From: Methylocystaceae bacterium UBA5192
GTDB lineage: Bacteria; Pseudomonadota; Alphaproteobacteria; Rhizobiales; Beijerinckiaceae
Length of the DNA stretch: 38,935 nucleotides
NCBI GenBank assembly: GCA_002412985.1
Contig: DHWC01000045.1
Coordinates: 1-38,935 of the forward strand
Reading direction: 5' to 3'
This document shows positions 16,663 through 26,346 of this stretch, one piece after another; positions within the stretch are counted from its first letter, which is position 1; each line of letters opens with the position of its first letter. The notes under the pieces were generated by a model. It was not told where the DNA came from, searched no databases, and worked only from the letters and a program-made list of their open reading frames with translations. A program made the position numbers and the translations under genes.

Positions 16663-18087
16663 TTACCCCCGTGTTTCTAGAGAGAGCTTTTCCAGCAAAA
16701 GCGGCAACGATAGAACAACACGTAAGCCAGGAGCATTATCCGCAAGCCTGAGTTCGCCGTGGTGGAGACGAGCGATAGCTGCGACCATTGAAAGACCCAG
16801 ACCCGACCCTGGACGAGATCGCGAATTTTCTAACCGCACAAACCGACCCGTGACCCGTTCCCGATCTAAAGTCGAAATTCCAGTTCCGTGATCCGCTATA
16901 CAGATTTCTATCGTTTCACCAACTCGAGTTGCAGAGAGATCAATTGTTTTAGAGCTGCCGCCCATTCCATACTTAAGGGCATTATCAATCAGATTAACGA
17001 TTGCCTGACCAAGCAATTCGCGACTTCCCTTAACAATTAGCTCAGCGCCAATATTGCAGCTGAAATGCGCTCCTTGCTCCTCCGCGACAGGCTCATACAT
17101 CTCGACAATATCACGTGCGATTGCGCCGACTTCTATAGCTGCGAGATTATCGCTCAAATAACCTGCCTCAGCACGCGCGATCATCAAAAGAGCGTTGAAG
17201 ATTGCTATAAGCTCATCTGACTCTTCAATAATTTTCTCTAGCGCCTCTCTTTTTTGCCTTTCGTCTTTATTATCTCCGATGGCGGACTCGGCGCGATTGC
17301 GAAGTCGCGTTAATGGGGTTTTTAAATCATGGGCAATATTATCCGATACTTCTTTTAATCCAACCATCAATACAGAAATGCGCTCAAGCATTGCGTTAAA
17401 GTTTTCAGCCAGCCGATCAAGCTCATCCCCTGATCCACTCACCGCAAGCCGTTCATTCATATCTCCTGCCATTATTCTTCGCGCAGAGGCAGACATAATA
17501 TCCACACGCTCAAGCATCCGATGCGCAACAAATAACCCGCCAAAAACCCCAACCAAAACTAACCAAAACAAAGATACGCCCAAAGCTCGCCGCAGAATGT
17601 CGCGAAGCACTTGATGATCTTCAATGTCATGCCCAATCAATAGCCTGAAACCACCCGGTATAAGAAACAAACGCATTAAAGCCGGATGCGCTTCTTCGAG
17701 CTCCCCGCGACGTCGGTAAAGCGTTTCGATTAGAATATCCCCGCCCCCTGGGGCAAAATGCGGCGGCTCTATATTACCCGCGATTATATCGCCTGAAGCA
17801 GAGGTCAAAAGATACAGAGATCCACCTGGCGCACGAACGCGCCGCTCCACAGCCTCCGTTAAATCCCTTAACCCTCCCTGAGCATATTGTTCGGATAATG
17901 CCCGGATTTCCCCTTCGACAGTCTGTTCAATTTGCTCATCTAATACTTCCTTAACCCGAGCGCCAACGCGTGTAAGCACCAAGCCAGCGCCAATCGAGAA
18001 AAGCAGAAGATAAGCTAGAGACAGTTTAAACGCCGTCGTTCTAAATAGCTTGCCTATGACGCCAAGACGTCTTTCGCGTATTTCCAT
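16663..18087 (-). CDS. Sensor histidine kinase of the two-component pair beside degP
   Basis: 474 residues in classic EnvZ-like order. Membrane helices lie at about 19-40 and 168-190, around a 125-residue periplasmic domain. HAMP is at about 190-243, HisKA carries the phospho-acceptor H253 (DNIAHDLKTPLTRLRNRAE), and the ATPase domain includes NLIDNALKYG, DHGTGI and GSGLGLSM. The partner is most likely the OmpR-type regulator just upstream on the same strand, although 336 bases separate them, more than usual. AGGA lies ten bases before the ATG. The nearby degP suggests envelope stress as the input, which is inference. The gene converges on the PAS kinase gene with a two-base gap. Confidence 0.92.
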   Translation of the reverse strand: MEIRERRLGVIGKLFRTTAFKLSLAYLLLFSIGAGLVLTRVGARVKEVLDEQIEQTVEGEIRALSEQYAQGGLRDLTEAVERRVRAPGGSLYLLTSASGDIIAGNIEPPHFAPGGGDILIETLYRRRGELEEAHPALMRLFLIPGGFRLLIGHDIEDHQVLRDILRRALGVSLFWLVLVGVFGGLFVAHRMLERVDIMSASARRIMAGDMNERLAVSGSGDELDRLAENFNAMLERISVLMVGLKEVSDNIAHDLKTPLTRLRNRAESAIGDNKDERQKREALEKIIEESDELIAIFNALLMIARAEAGYLSDNLAAIEVGAIARDIVEMYEPVAEEQGAHFSCNIGAELIVKGSRELLGQAIVNLIDNALKYGMGGSSKTIDLSATRVGETIEICIADHGTGISTLDRERVTGRFVRLENSRSRPGSGLGLSMVAAIARLHHGELRLADNAPGLRVVLSLPLLLEKLSLETRG

Positions 18088-18423
18088 ATAAATTATTTCC
18101 TACTTACAGATTTTCTTTAGAAATTAGCAAATCTATTGTACTTCGCACATACAAATTAATTTTTTCAAACTAAGCAACTAGAGCTCATGGAGCTTTATTT
18201 TCTAATGTTTCTAGAAAAGGTCATAGAAAAATTGATCTGCAAAAAAGGCTCTTATCAGAAAAACCTCACTCTGCGCGCAACAAGAACGCTTCATTTCAGG
18301 AACTAACCAGCCTACGCCCAGAAACTCATAAAAAATTAGTTTAATGCTTTTTATAGCTCTCCCATTCGCTTAGCTAAATGTTTTTCTTTTGGATCCCCCT
18401 AAAATTAATCTCCTGCACATCAT
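18088..18423. other. Gene-free gap between regulator and kinase
   Basis: 336 AT-rich bases with no open frame of useful length on either strand. I see short palindromes only (TTTCTAGAAA, and AGCTC-ATG-GAGCT), no T-run terminator and no convincing -35/-10 pair. It may hold a separate kinase promoter or the remains of a lost gene; nothing in it is recognisable. Confidence 0.5.
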
Positions 18424-19113
18424 TCAGGATGATCGTCCAGAGTCTCTTATCATATAACCCGCGCCTCGAATTGTATGAAGCAAGGGAGTCTCGCGCCCCT
18501 TATCAATCTTTGCTCGCAAACGAGAAATATGAACGTCGATAACATTAGTTTGAGGATCAAAATGATAGTCCCAAACATTTTCCAAAAGCATGGTCCGGGT
18601 CACAACTTGGCCAGCATTTTTCATTAAATATTCTAAAAGCCTAAACTCTCTTGGCTGAAGTAAAATTTCCTGACCATTCACGGTGACTTCATGAGACAGG
18701 CGATCAAGCTCGAGATCGCCCACCCGATAATGCGTTTCCTCGCCGCGCGGTCCAACACGCCGACGCGCGAGGGCTTCCGTTCGAGCGAGTAATTCGGAAA
18801 AAGCATAGGGCTTGGGAAGATAATCGTCTCCTCCCGCACGCAATCCCTTTACCCGATCATCAACCTGGCCAAGAGCCGAGAGAATGATAACAGGAGTCTC
18901 AACATTTTGTTTGCGGAGACTCGAGATCAGCGACAAACCATCCATCTTCGGCAACATTCGATCGACGATTAAAACATCATAATCGCCTTCCCGGGCGCTA
19001 GCATAGCCAGATAGACCGTCTGAAGCGTGGTCTGCAACATGACCCTGCTCGCGAAAAGCCTTAACGAGATAATCACTCGCCTCACGATCGTCTTCAATAA
19101 TAAGAATTCGCAT
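18424..19113 (-). CDS. OmpR/PhoB-family response regulator
   Basis: 229 residues. The receiver domain has the acidic pair in IIEDD, the phosphorylation site D51 (VLIVDRMLPKMDG) and the conserved lysine K101 (GDDYLPKPYAF). The C-terminal winged helix (about 130-225) carries EFRLLEYLMKNAGQVVTR and the ending LHTIRGAGYMI typical of trans_reg_C. It should bind DNA as a dimer once phosphorylated by the kinase downstream. It is preceded by degP and a terminator-like hairpin, so it probably has its own promoter in the 121 bases upstream. The targets are unknown; degP itself is an obvious candidate by position. Confidence 0.94.
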   Translation of the reverse strand: MRILIIEDDREASDYLVKAFREQGHVADHASDGLSGYASAREGDYDVLIVDRMLPKMDGLSLISSLRKQNVETPVIILSALGQVDDRVKGLRAGGDDYLPKPYAFSELLARTEALARRRVGPRGEETHYRVGDLELDRLSHEVTVNGQEILLQPREFRLLEYLMKNAGQVVTRTMLLENVWDYHFDPQTNVIDVHISRLRAKIDKGRETPLLHTIRGAGYMIRDSGRSS

Positions 19114-19136
19114 GAATCACATTCTAACCGAGCTTT

Positions 19137-19173
19137 AATAAAAACGGCAGGCCGACCGCGAGCGACGACCTGC
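19137..19173 (-). terminator. Rho-independent terminator after degP
   Basis: On the minus strand GCAGG (19173-19169) pairs with CCTGC (19151-19147), extended inward by T-G, C-G and G-C pairs. The loop is GC-rich, and CG then five T residues (19144-19140) follow. It lies 62-98 bases after the degP stop and before the regulator start, so it should separate degP from the two-component genes. Confidence 0.65.
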
Positions 19174-19234
19174 ATTCTCATCATAGGCTAAGGGAGCGCC
19201 AAAAACGTCTCTCTCGCTAAATAATCCGGGCGCA

Positions 19235-20761
19235 TCACCCTGCCTTTGTTGGCAAGGCGATAAATTTCATACCATCTGCAGATTTAACTCGAAAGAGAAC
19301 AGATTTACGACCTGCCTCTCGCGCCGAATCTATCGCAGAGGAAAGATCAATTCGAGAATTTACAACCTGCCCAGCTGCCTCAACAATGACATCTCCTTGC
19401 CTCAACCCTTTTTGAGCCGCTGTGCTATTGGGGTCAATTCCGGTCACAACAACCCCTTCGCGTCCAGCGCCAGCTTCAGATGCAGGAGCGACCTCCACCC
19501 CCAAACCCGCAACCTCAGCGCCGCCCTTACCCGTTTCAACATCTGCACGCGCCTCTTTCTCATCAGGTAACAATCCAAGCGTTAACTTGACCGTTTTCTC
19601 TGCTCCGGAACGCAAGTAGGTCAAATCCACTGATTTTTTGGGTCCAAGCAAAGCAACGCGACGCGCAAGATCTCTGGGGCCGTCTATTTTCTCGCCATTT
19701 AGGGCGACAACAACGTCCCCTGATTTTAGACCCGCCAGCTCTGCAGGCGCGCCATGTTGAGGCTGCGAAATTAGCGCCCCTTTTGTTGATTTCAGCCCCA
19801 AGCTATCGGCAATTTCCGGCGTGATGTTTTGAATCTTAACACCGATCCAACCACGCGCGACGACACCCTTATCTTTCAAAGAAGCAATTACATCCCGAGC
19901 GACCTCTGAGGGAATCGCAAAGCCAATGCCAATCGAGCCACCTGAGGGAGAATAGATCGCGGTATTAACGCCAATGACATTCCCCCGCGCATCAAATGCC
20001 GGCCCGCCCGAATTTCCTCTATTCACTGGGGCGTCTATTTGAAGAAAATCATCATAAGGCCCTGCGCCTATCTCTCTCCCTCGCGCAGATACAATGCCTG
20101 CAGTTACGCTGCCGCCCAAGCCGAAGGGATTGCCGACTGCAATCACCCAATCGCCTATACGCGGATTACCGTTTGACCAGTCAACAAATGGAAATTTTTC
20201 ACCGTCATTAATTTTAAGCAAAGCTAAATCTGTTCGCTTATCCGTTCCAATGATCTTTGCAGCGAGGGTTTTGCCATTATCGAGCGACACCTCAACCTCG
20301 GTGGCATGCTCAACGACATGATTATTGGTCACCACATAACCATCTTGACTAATGATAAATCCTGACCCCTGCGACATCGTTGCATGTCGGTTCTCTGGGC
20401 TGCCGCCCTGGCGCCCAAATCGCTTAAAAAATCGATACATTGGATCATCGGGAGATAAATCTGGCGACATCTCCGAAAGTCCGCCGCCGCCCTCGTCTAC
20501 TTCAACTCCCTTGACCTTAATTGCAACAACAGCGGGCTTAACGCGCTCAACAACATCTGCAAAAGACGGCGGCGAAACAGGCGCAGAAATTGCCCCTGGC
20601 GACGTCATCTCAGCCTTTGCTGCCGGCATTGGCCCCACTAAAGCGGCAAGAACGCTCAATGAAGCAACCGCCCCTAGCAAATAGGATCGAGAAGCGCGCG
20701 TTTTATTCTCGACATTATTCAACAAGCCCACAAGCTGTTTAGAATTTTTCGGGAAAATCAT
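19235..20761 (-). CDS. degP: DegP/HtrA-family periplasmic serine protease
   Basis: A periplasmic quality-control protease and chaperone. From ATG 20761 it has 508 residues. A signal peptide (SYLLGAVASLSVLAALVG) ends near PMPAAKA. The trypsin-like domain has the triad H148 (VVTNNHVVEH), D178 (RTDLALLKI) and S251 (NRGNSGGPAFD). Two PDZ domains follow, at about 300-385 and 420-500. I prefer ATG 20761 because GGAG lies five bases upstream; a TTG at 20794 would add eleven residues with a poorly placed ribosome binding site. A terminator-like hairpin follows the gene. The neighbouring two-component system fits an envelope-stress role. Confidence 0.96.
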   Translation of the reverse strand: MIFPKNSKQLVGLLNNVENKTRASRSYLLGAVASLSVLAALVGPMPAAKAEMTSPGAISAPVSPPSFADVVERVKPAVVAIKVKGVEVDEGGGGLSEMSPDLSPDDPMYRFFKRFGRQGGSPENRHATMSQGSGFIISQDGYVVTNNHVVEHATEVEVSLDNGKTLAAKIIGTDKRTDLALLKINDGEKFPFVDWSNGNPRIGDWVIAVGNPFGLGGSVTAGIVSARGREIGAGPYDDFLQIDAPVNRGNSGGPAFDARGNVIGVNTAIYSPSGGSIGIGFAIPSEVARDVIASLKDKGVVARGWIGVKIQNITPEIADSLGLKSTKGALISQPQHGAPAELAGLKSGDVVVALNGEKIDGPRDLARRVALLGPKKSVDLTYLRSGAEKTVKLTLGLLPDEKEARADVETGKGGAEVAGLGVEVAPASEAGAGREGVVVTGIDPNSTAAQKGLRQGDVIVEAAGQVVNSRIDLSSAIDSAREAGRKSVLFRVKSADGMKFIALPTKAG

Positions 20762-21070
20762 TTCAACTCCATCTTGTGCAAAGAGATTGAGCAAACCTCA
20801 ATCATCTCTCGCTAAGATGGAGACGCACGCCTTGCAGATGAGTGGACATAAGATGAAACTTTAGTAAGGCGGCTTCGCCCAAATCGGTAAATAGAAGCGG
20901 TATCTAGATCCTCAAACCCGATTCCCCCTTTGTCCGGACAATCCTTACTAAAAGAACTGACCGTCGTTGCTTGAACGCAGAAGAACACCATGCCCTCAAA
21001 TCTAGAGCATCAAGCCAACTAACCCGGGAAGAAGCGCAGCTCGTGCAAGCCCCGAAAAAACTGTGATAAT

Positions 21071-21673
21071 TTAGCTTTTTGGGCCGCCCCGCGCGACGCC
21101 AACCTTAGCAGGACGCAATACCCGATCATTGATCAAATATCCTTGCTCAACAACCTGCGCGACAGTTCCAGCAATCTTTGTTTCATCCGGAATTTCAAAC
21201 AAGGCCTCATGCTGGTTGGGGTCAAAACGCGCACCCAAAGCCTCTATTGGCTTGACGCCAAAACGCCCAAGCCGAGAAAGAAAATCTTTCTCCGTAAGCT
21301 CAACACCTTCAAGTAAAGCGCTAAGTGACGGAGTCAGATCAGATCGTACATCTTGAGGAACGCTTTCAATTGCGCGACGTAAATTATCTGCAAAGGTAAG
21401 CATCTCTCGCGCAAAATTTGCCGCGCCGTATAATTTCGCTTCACTCACCTCACGCTCAGCACGGCGGCGAATGTTTTCCGCCTCAGCCAAAGCTCTGAGT
21501 ACGCGATCCTTCAAATCAGCGTTTTCTTGCTTTAGCGCAGCGACATCATCTCCTGACGCCCCATCCACTCTGGCCGTTTCGTCTGTCGCCTGACCCGATA
21601 ATGCCAAATCAATTTCTTTAGTCTCTTCTGACTTATTAATTTCTGCGTCCTGGTCGCCCATATCCCAACTCAT
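21071..21673 (-). CDS. grpE: GrpE, nucleotide exchange factor of DnaK
   Basis: GrpE releases ADP from DnaK in the cytoplasmic Hsp70 cycle. 200 residues: a charged, disordered N-terminus, a long coiled coil from about 45 (AALKQENADLKDRVLRALAEAENIRRRAEREV), and the C-terminal beta domain with RFDPNQHEALFEIPDE and VVEQGYLINDRVLRPAKVGV. The start may be ATG 21673 or the next ATG at 21661; neither has a strong ribosome binding site. It lies 51 bases after glnD on the same strand. hrcA, its usual neighbour in this order, is not present here. Confidence 0.97.
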   Translation of the reverse strand: MSWDMGDQDAEINKSEETKEIDLALSGQATDETARVDGASGDDVAALKQENADLKDRVLRALAEAENIRRRAEREVSEAKLYGAANFAREMLTFADNLRRAIESVPQDVRSDLTPSLSALLEGVELTEKDFLSRLGRFGVKPIEALGARFDPNQHEALFEIPDETKIAGTVAQVVEQGYLINDRVLRPAKVGVARGGPKS

Positions 21674-21724
21674 TTCATGTTAATTTTACAATAGGCATCG
21701 ATATCATAGCTCCCCGGGACGAAA

Positions 21725-24550
21725 TCAAGCCGCCGGAGTCGACTCTTGTTTTTTATAAGCGTTTAAGTGTCTAATTTCAAAGACATCCAAAAGCTGCCGC
21801 TTGATTGCGATTTGTCGCTGAGGTGAGACAATTTTGGCGCCGGTCAAATCAGTGACGTAAAATGCATCGACTGCGCGCTCTCCAAATGTTGTAACATGGG
21901 CCGAGGCGATGTTGAGATTTAGTTTGGAAATCGCATTAGTGAGGTCAAACAACAACCCTTCTCGATCCAAGCCGGAGACTTCAACTACAGTGTAGGTGTT
22001 CGACAAACTATTGTCGACAGTTACCTCAGGAGCCACAGGAAACTCAGCGACAGGCGGATGCGTTGTGGCGCGCGCTTTTACCGCATCAGCAATGACCGCC
22101 TCGCCTCGCAATGCCCGAACGATCATCTCTGCGATCCGCTCGGCGCGCCGCAGCTCATCTTCATCAAACCCCAAGCCTCTAGAGAAAAAGATTGTATCTA
22201 ACGCTAATCCATCTGCTGTTGTGAAAATATGCGCATCAACAATATTAGCCCCGCCAACAGCACAACAGCCCGCAATTGTAGATAATAATCTACGATGATC
22301 TGGAGCAATTACCGTTAGCTCGACAACATCGCGTTTTTTATCAAGAATGATGTCAGTAATGAGCGGATCTTTTGCGCCATCTAGCGAACGCAGTAATTCT
22401 CCATGACGGATCTTGCGTGTTAGATCGACCTTCAGCCAATAGGCCGGATAATGCCGTTTTTCATATTGGAGAAACTCCGCATCAGACCAATGCGGTAAAG
22501 CGGCGCGCAACTCAGAGATCGAGGCTGCAACCCTACTTTTACGATCGACGGCGGAATGTCCTCCGCCAAGAACAATCTCTGTTTCCCAGTAAAGGGCTAG
22601 CAAGAGCTGAGCTTTCCATGCGTCTAATACGCCAGGCCCCACAGCGCTGATATCACACAGCGTCAAAACAAAAAGCAGTTTGAGACGTTCCATTGTCTGA
22701 ACGATCGCTGCAAAACTATCAATGGTGGCCGGATCAGAAATATCGCGACTTTGCGCATAAGTTGACATCGTGAGGTGATGCTCAACCAACCATGCGACGG
22801 TTTCTGTCTCACCTGGCGTAAAGCCCAGCCGCGGACACAAGGTCCTGGCAACCATCATGCCAGCAATTGAATGATCTTCCTTGCGACCCTTGGCAATATC
22901 GTGGAGAAACAATCCTAGGTATAAAACTTTACGATTGACCACTGTGGGCATTGCCTCGGCAATCGGCGCGTGGCTCTTTGATGCGCGCCCCGCCTCAAAA
23001 TCGCAAAGCGCGCCTACTGCACGCAATAAATGCTCATCAACCGTATAGTGATGATACATATTAAATTGCATCATCGCTACGATGCGACCAAATTCTGGGA
23101 TAAACCGTCCAAGCACGCCAGTTTCATTCATGCGGCGCAGAACGGATTCCGTCATATTGCGCGATAATAAAATTTCCAAAAATAATCGATTAGCTTCTTT
23201 ATTTTCTCGTAAACTTGAATCAATCGCGCGTAAGGAACGCGTCACTGCGCGCAAGGCATCTGGATGCAACGGCAGCCCATGATGATCTGCGAGCCAGAAA
23301 AGCCGAATAATATTTACTGGGTTACGTAAAAAAGCATTTTCATCGACAATAGATATGCGATCGGTCGCGATAATGAAATCTCCCTGAGGCGTCTTTGATC
23401 GTCGTCGCCTGAAGGGCTGTAAAAAACGATCAAAGATTGCGCGGGGCTTTGCTTGCCGCTCCTCTAAAGCAGCGCATACAATCGCGGTCAGGTCGCCAAC
23501 TTGCTTGGCGACTAGAAAATAATGTTTCATAAAGCGCTCAACGCTCGAAAGGCCACTGCGATTATGATAACCAAGTCGTTCTGCGAGGAGCGGCTGAATA
23601 TCGAATGTGAGCCGCTCATCCGCTCTACCGCGTGCAAAATGGAGATAGCACCGAACATTCCATAAATAATCTTCACATGTTTGGAATTGACGATATTCCG
23701 CTTGAGTAAAAAGGCCCGCGGCAACTAAATCTTTTGGTTCTCGTACGCGATAAACATATTTTGCGATCCAAAAAAGCGTATTTAAATCTCGTAAACCGCC
23801 CTTTCCATCTTTTACGTTTGGCTCAACGAGATATCGCGAAGCGCCAGCTCGACGCACACGGCCGTCGCGTTCTAAGAGCTTAGCAGCGACAAACTCACGA
23901 GCATCCATGCGAGCAATTTCACGATCGAAGCTTTCCTGTAGTTGGCTAAATAATTCGCGATTGCCTAATATAAATCGCGCTTCTAGCAAGGTCGTTCTGA
24001 TCGTCATATCTGAGCGCATCTGTCGCATGCATTCAGCTACGGAACGCGTCGCATGACCAACTTTCTGACGTAAGTCCCAAAGAATATAGAGGATAGCTTC
24101 AACTACGCTCTCTCCCCAGGGTGTTTGTTTATAAGGAAGAAGGAAAAGTAGATCGATATCAGAGCCAGGCGCTAATCGACCCCGCCCATAACCGCCAACC
24201 GCAACAATGGCGAGACGCTCTGCAAAAGTCGGGTTATCCGCCACGTGCACATAGCTTATAACGTAATCATAAATTGCCCCGATGAGCTGATCCTGCAATT
24301 CTGATAGCAACTGCGCGCAATGAACATCTCTTTTACCGCTCTCCAAATAACGTCGCGCGCACAGTCGACCGCAATTTAAAGCCTCACGAAATAGATCGAC
24401 AATTTTACTTCGTCGCTCAGCCTCATCAAAAATTTCGACAGATAGGTCGCTTATTTTCGACGCCAACTCTGCGCGCAAACCACCAAAGCTCTCCTGCGTT
24501 TCTAACGAGGAAAATACAATATGGGATTTTATTTCGCCTGGCGACGTCAC
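21725..24550 (-). CDS. glnD: GlnD, PII uridylyltransferase / uridylyl-removing enzyme
   Basis: GlnD senses glutamine and adds or removes UMP on PII proteins, setting nitrogen control. The 941-residue protein has all four parts: the nucleotidyltransferase domain with GGYGRGRLAPGSDIDLLFL (119-137), the helical linker domain, the HD domain (LGLFLHDIAKG and VEHHLTMS), and two C-terminal ACT domains (VIAPDHRRLLSTIAGCCA, then VSGLDREGLLFDLTNAIS). It starts with GTG, and that codon overlaps the gshB stop (GTGA, four-base overlap), so gshB and glnD are translationally coupled. grpE follows 51 bases later. Confidence 0.97.
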   Translation of the reverse strand: MTSPGEIKSHIVFSSLETQESFGGLRAELASKISDLSVEIFDEAERRSKIVDLFREALNCGRLCARRYLESGKRDVHCAQLLSELQDQLIGAIYDYVISYVHVADNPTFAERLAIVAVGGYGRGRLAPGSDIDLLFLLPYKQTPWGESVVEAILYILWDLRQKVGHATRSVAECMRQMRSDMTIRTTLLEARFILGNRELFSQLQESFDREIARMDAREFVAAKLLERDGRVRRAGASRYLVEPNVKDGKGGLRDLNTLFWIAKYVYRVREPKDLVAAGLFTQAEYRQFQTCEDYLWNVRCYLHFARGRADERLTFDIQPLLAERLGYHNRSGLSSVERFMKHYFLVAKQVGDLTAIVCAALEERQAKPRAIFDRFLQPFRRRRSKTPQGDFIIATDRISIVDENAFLRNPVNIIRLFWLADHHGLPLHPDALRAVTRSLRAIDSSLRENKEANRLFLEILLSRNMTESVLRRMNETGVLGRFIPEFGRIVAMMQFNMYHHYTVDEHLLRAVGALCDFEAGRASKSHAPIAEAMPTVVNRKVLYLGLFLHDIAKGRKEDHSIAGMMVARTLCPRLGFTPGETETVAWLVEHHLTMSTYAQSRDISDPATIDSFAAIVQTMERLKLLFVLTLCDISAVGPGVLDAWKAQLLLALYWETEIVLGGGHSAVDRKSRVAASISELRAALPHWSDAEFLQYEKRHYPAYWLKVDLTRKIRHGELLRSLDGAKDPLITDIILDKKRDVVELTVIAPDHRRLLSTIAGCCAVGGANIVDAHIFTTADGLALDTIFFSRGLGFDEDELRRAERIAEMIVRALRGEAVIADAVKARATTHPPVAEFPVAPEVTVDNSLSNTYTVVEVSGLDREGLLFDLTNAISKLNLNIASAHVTTFGERAVDAFYVTDLTGAKIVSPQRQIAIKRQLLDVFEIRHLNAYKKQESTPAA

Positions 24551-25503
24551 AGTGAAGCACGCAGATCTTTTTGACGCTTCTCAATAACGTCAAACAAAAG
24601 CGGCGTCAGGTTAGGTCCTCCGACGCGAGCTAAAGCGCGAAGGCCTGTTGGCGACGTAACATTAATTTCTGTGAGATACCCCTCAATGACGTCAATCCCA
24701 ACAAAAATCAATCCGCGCTTCTTAAGTTCAGGCCCAAGCTTGTCACAAATTAACTTCTCGCGCTGCGTAAGCTCACTAGACGCGGCGGAACCGCCTCTTA
24801 CCAGGTTAGAGCGAATATCATCTTGCGCTGGAATGCGATTGAGCGCGCCCAAAGCTACGCCATCAATTAATAGGATACGCTTATCGCCCTTTACAACTTC
24901 TGGCAGAAATTTCTGCACAACCCAAGGCTCTCGAAACAGTGTAGAAAACATATCAAATAGAGATCCAAAATTAGGGTCGCGCTGCGCTACTTTAAAAACA
25001 GCAGCTCCGCCATGACCATAGAGCGGCTTCATAACAACCTCGCCATGTTGAGCCCTAAATTTCTCAATCATCGCCCGATCTCGTGTGAGCAAGGTCGGCG
25101 GCATTAAATCAGAAAACTCCATAACAAAAATTTTTTCAGGGGCGTTTCTGACATGCTCCGGGTTATTAACAATCAAGACGCGGGACTTGATGCGCTCTAG
25201 GAAATGCGTTGACGTAATATATGCAAGATCGAAAGGGGGATCCTGTCTCAAAAGCACAACATCCATGTCGATCAAATCAATCTCACTGGCTTCGGCTAGC
25301 CGATAGTAGCCCGCAGGATCGTCATAAACATCGATTTGATGCGCGCGCGCAATCAAGCGACTGCCCTCAAGCGCTAATTGGTCCGGCGTATAATACCAAA
25401 GCTGATGACCGCGGCGCCGCGCCTCCAGCATCAAGGCAAAGGTCGAATCGCCTTCAAAATTGATCCGCTCCAATGGGTCCATTTGGACCGCAATTTTAAG
25501 CAT
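24547..25503 (-). CDS. gshB: Glutathione synthetase (ATP-grasp)
   Basis: This enzyme joins gamma-glutamylcysteine and glycine with ATP, the last step of glutathione synthesis. 318 residues. The N-terminal MLKIAVQMDPLERINFEGDS is the family hallmark, and the ATP-grasp core includes GEVVMKPLYGHGGAAVF and the metal and substrate region VGIDVIEGYLTEINVTSPTG. GGGAG lies five bases before the ATG. It overlaps glnD by four bases. The 250 bases upstream, shared with the divergent phosphatase gene, hold no recognised gene. Confidence 0.97.
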   Translation of the reverse strand: MLKIAVQMDPLERINFEGDSTFALMLEARRRGHQLWYYTPDQLALEGSRLIARAHQIDVYDDPAGYYRLAEASEIDLIDMDVVLLRQDPPFDLAYITSTHFLERIKSRVLIVNNPEHVRNAPEKIFVMEFSDLMPPTLLTRDRAMIEKFRAQHGEVVMKPLYGHGGAAVFKVAQRDPNFGSLFDMFSTLFREPWVVQKFLPEVVKGDKRILLIDGVALGALNRIPAQDDIRSNLVRGGSAASSELTQREKLICDKLGPELKKRGLIFVGIDVIEGYLTEINVTSPTGLRALARVGGPNLTPLLFDVIEKRQKDLRASL

Positions 25504-25754
25504 CTCATCTCCCTTCTCAGGACGCTCCGCCAGCAGACTTCTTCGCTATCAGGACCAGACTATCAAGTTTTTTCCTTCGCGCCCGCAAGAACTTGTGCGC
25601 GCGATATCGCTTCTCCGCCCCGGCCGAGACAATAAATCGCAGCCCGAATCTCAGCATTTTAGCCGTTAAGGCTCAACTGAACTTTGCGCCATAGCCCCGT
25701 CAGGTTAAACAAGCATGAGCCCTGAACCAAAACCCGCCGATCTGAAAGACCTCT

Positions 25755-26291
25755 ATGCGTCGCTTACTCCTTCTCCGCCACGGCAAAGCCGATCGTCATT
25801 CCGCCGGAGGGGATCGCGAAAGACCATTGACTCGACGCGGCGAAGAAGACGCCAGGCGGATCGGCGATTTTTTAACGAACTCAGGGATTACCCCCGATCT
25901 TGCCGTCGCCTCCAATGCGCGCCGCGCGAAACAAACGCTTGAGCGAACACTTGAGGCTTTTCCTGCGCATGTCACGCACCTGATTGAGAACACAATTTAT
26001 CTTGCTTCATCAGGACACCTTCTTGAAGTATTGCGGCAAACGCCAGACAAGGTTCAAACCTTGCTCGCGGTTGGCCATAATCCCGGCTTTGGAGAATTGG
26101 CCGCAATTCTTGCAGGCAGCGGAGAACCTCACGAGCTTGAGCTGATGCGGTCTAAATATCCCACAGCCGCACTGGCGATTCTTGATTTTGATGTGACCAA
26201 TTGGTCAGAAATCAACGCGGCAGCCGCAAGGCTCCATAAATTTATCACGCCAGCCATCCTCAGAGGCGAACCTCTTGATGATCCAGACTAA
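25755..26291 (+). CDS. Histidine phosphatase family protein (SixA-like)
   Basis: 178 residues. The phosphatase motif LLLLRHGKAD (H9 the phospho-acceptor) is at the N-terminus, ERPLTRRGEEDARRIGDFL follows, and the second histidine lies in LLAVGHNPGF. The size and RHGKA variant match SixA-type phosphohistidine phosphatases rather than phosphoglycerate mutase. The substrate is not known; in E. coli SixA acts on phosphorylated histidine of a phosphotransfer protein. The ribosome binding site is weak (GAAAG). aroC follows 55 bases later on the same strand. Confidence 0.9.
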   Translation: MRRLLLLRHGKADRHSAGGDRERPLTRRGEEDARRIGDFLTNSGITPDLAVASNARRAKQTLERTLEAFPAHVTHLIENTIYLASSGHLLEVLRQTPDKVQTLLAVGHNPGFGELAAILAGSGEPHELELMRSKYPTAALAILDFDVTNWSEINAAAARLHKFITPAILRGEPLDDPD

Positions 26292-26325
26292 ACCCGCATG
26301 CCCGGACGGGGTTTGACCGGGTTTT
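26290..26325 (+). terminator. Weak hairpin between the phosphatase gene and aroC
   Basis: AAACCCG (26290-26296) can pair with CGGGTTT (26318-26324), with one more T after it, or its first six bases with GGGTTT at 26309-26314. The loops are long and the T run is short, so termination would be partial at best. Confidence 0.25.
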
Positions 26326-26346
26326 CACGCCAGCCTAAAAAGCCTG

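Noticed and set aside
21684..21730. RpoH-type heat-shock promoter before grpE (CTTGAT ... CTATGAT on the minus strand)
   Set aside because: Spacing and the -10 match are poor against the alphaproteobacterial CTTG-N17/18-CYTATNT pattern; not strong enough to list.
25601..25610. Palindrome GCGATATCGC upstream of gshB
   Set aside because: A single 10-base palindrome with no partner site or promoter context; chance is sufficient.
25715..25942. A 75-codon frame at the front of the phosphatase gene
   Set aside because: Overlaps the well-supported histidine phosphatase in another frame; arginine-serine-rich shadow product.
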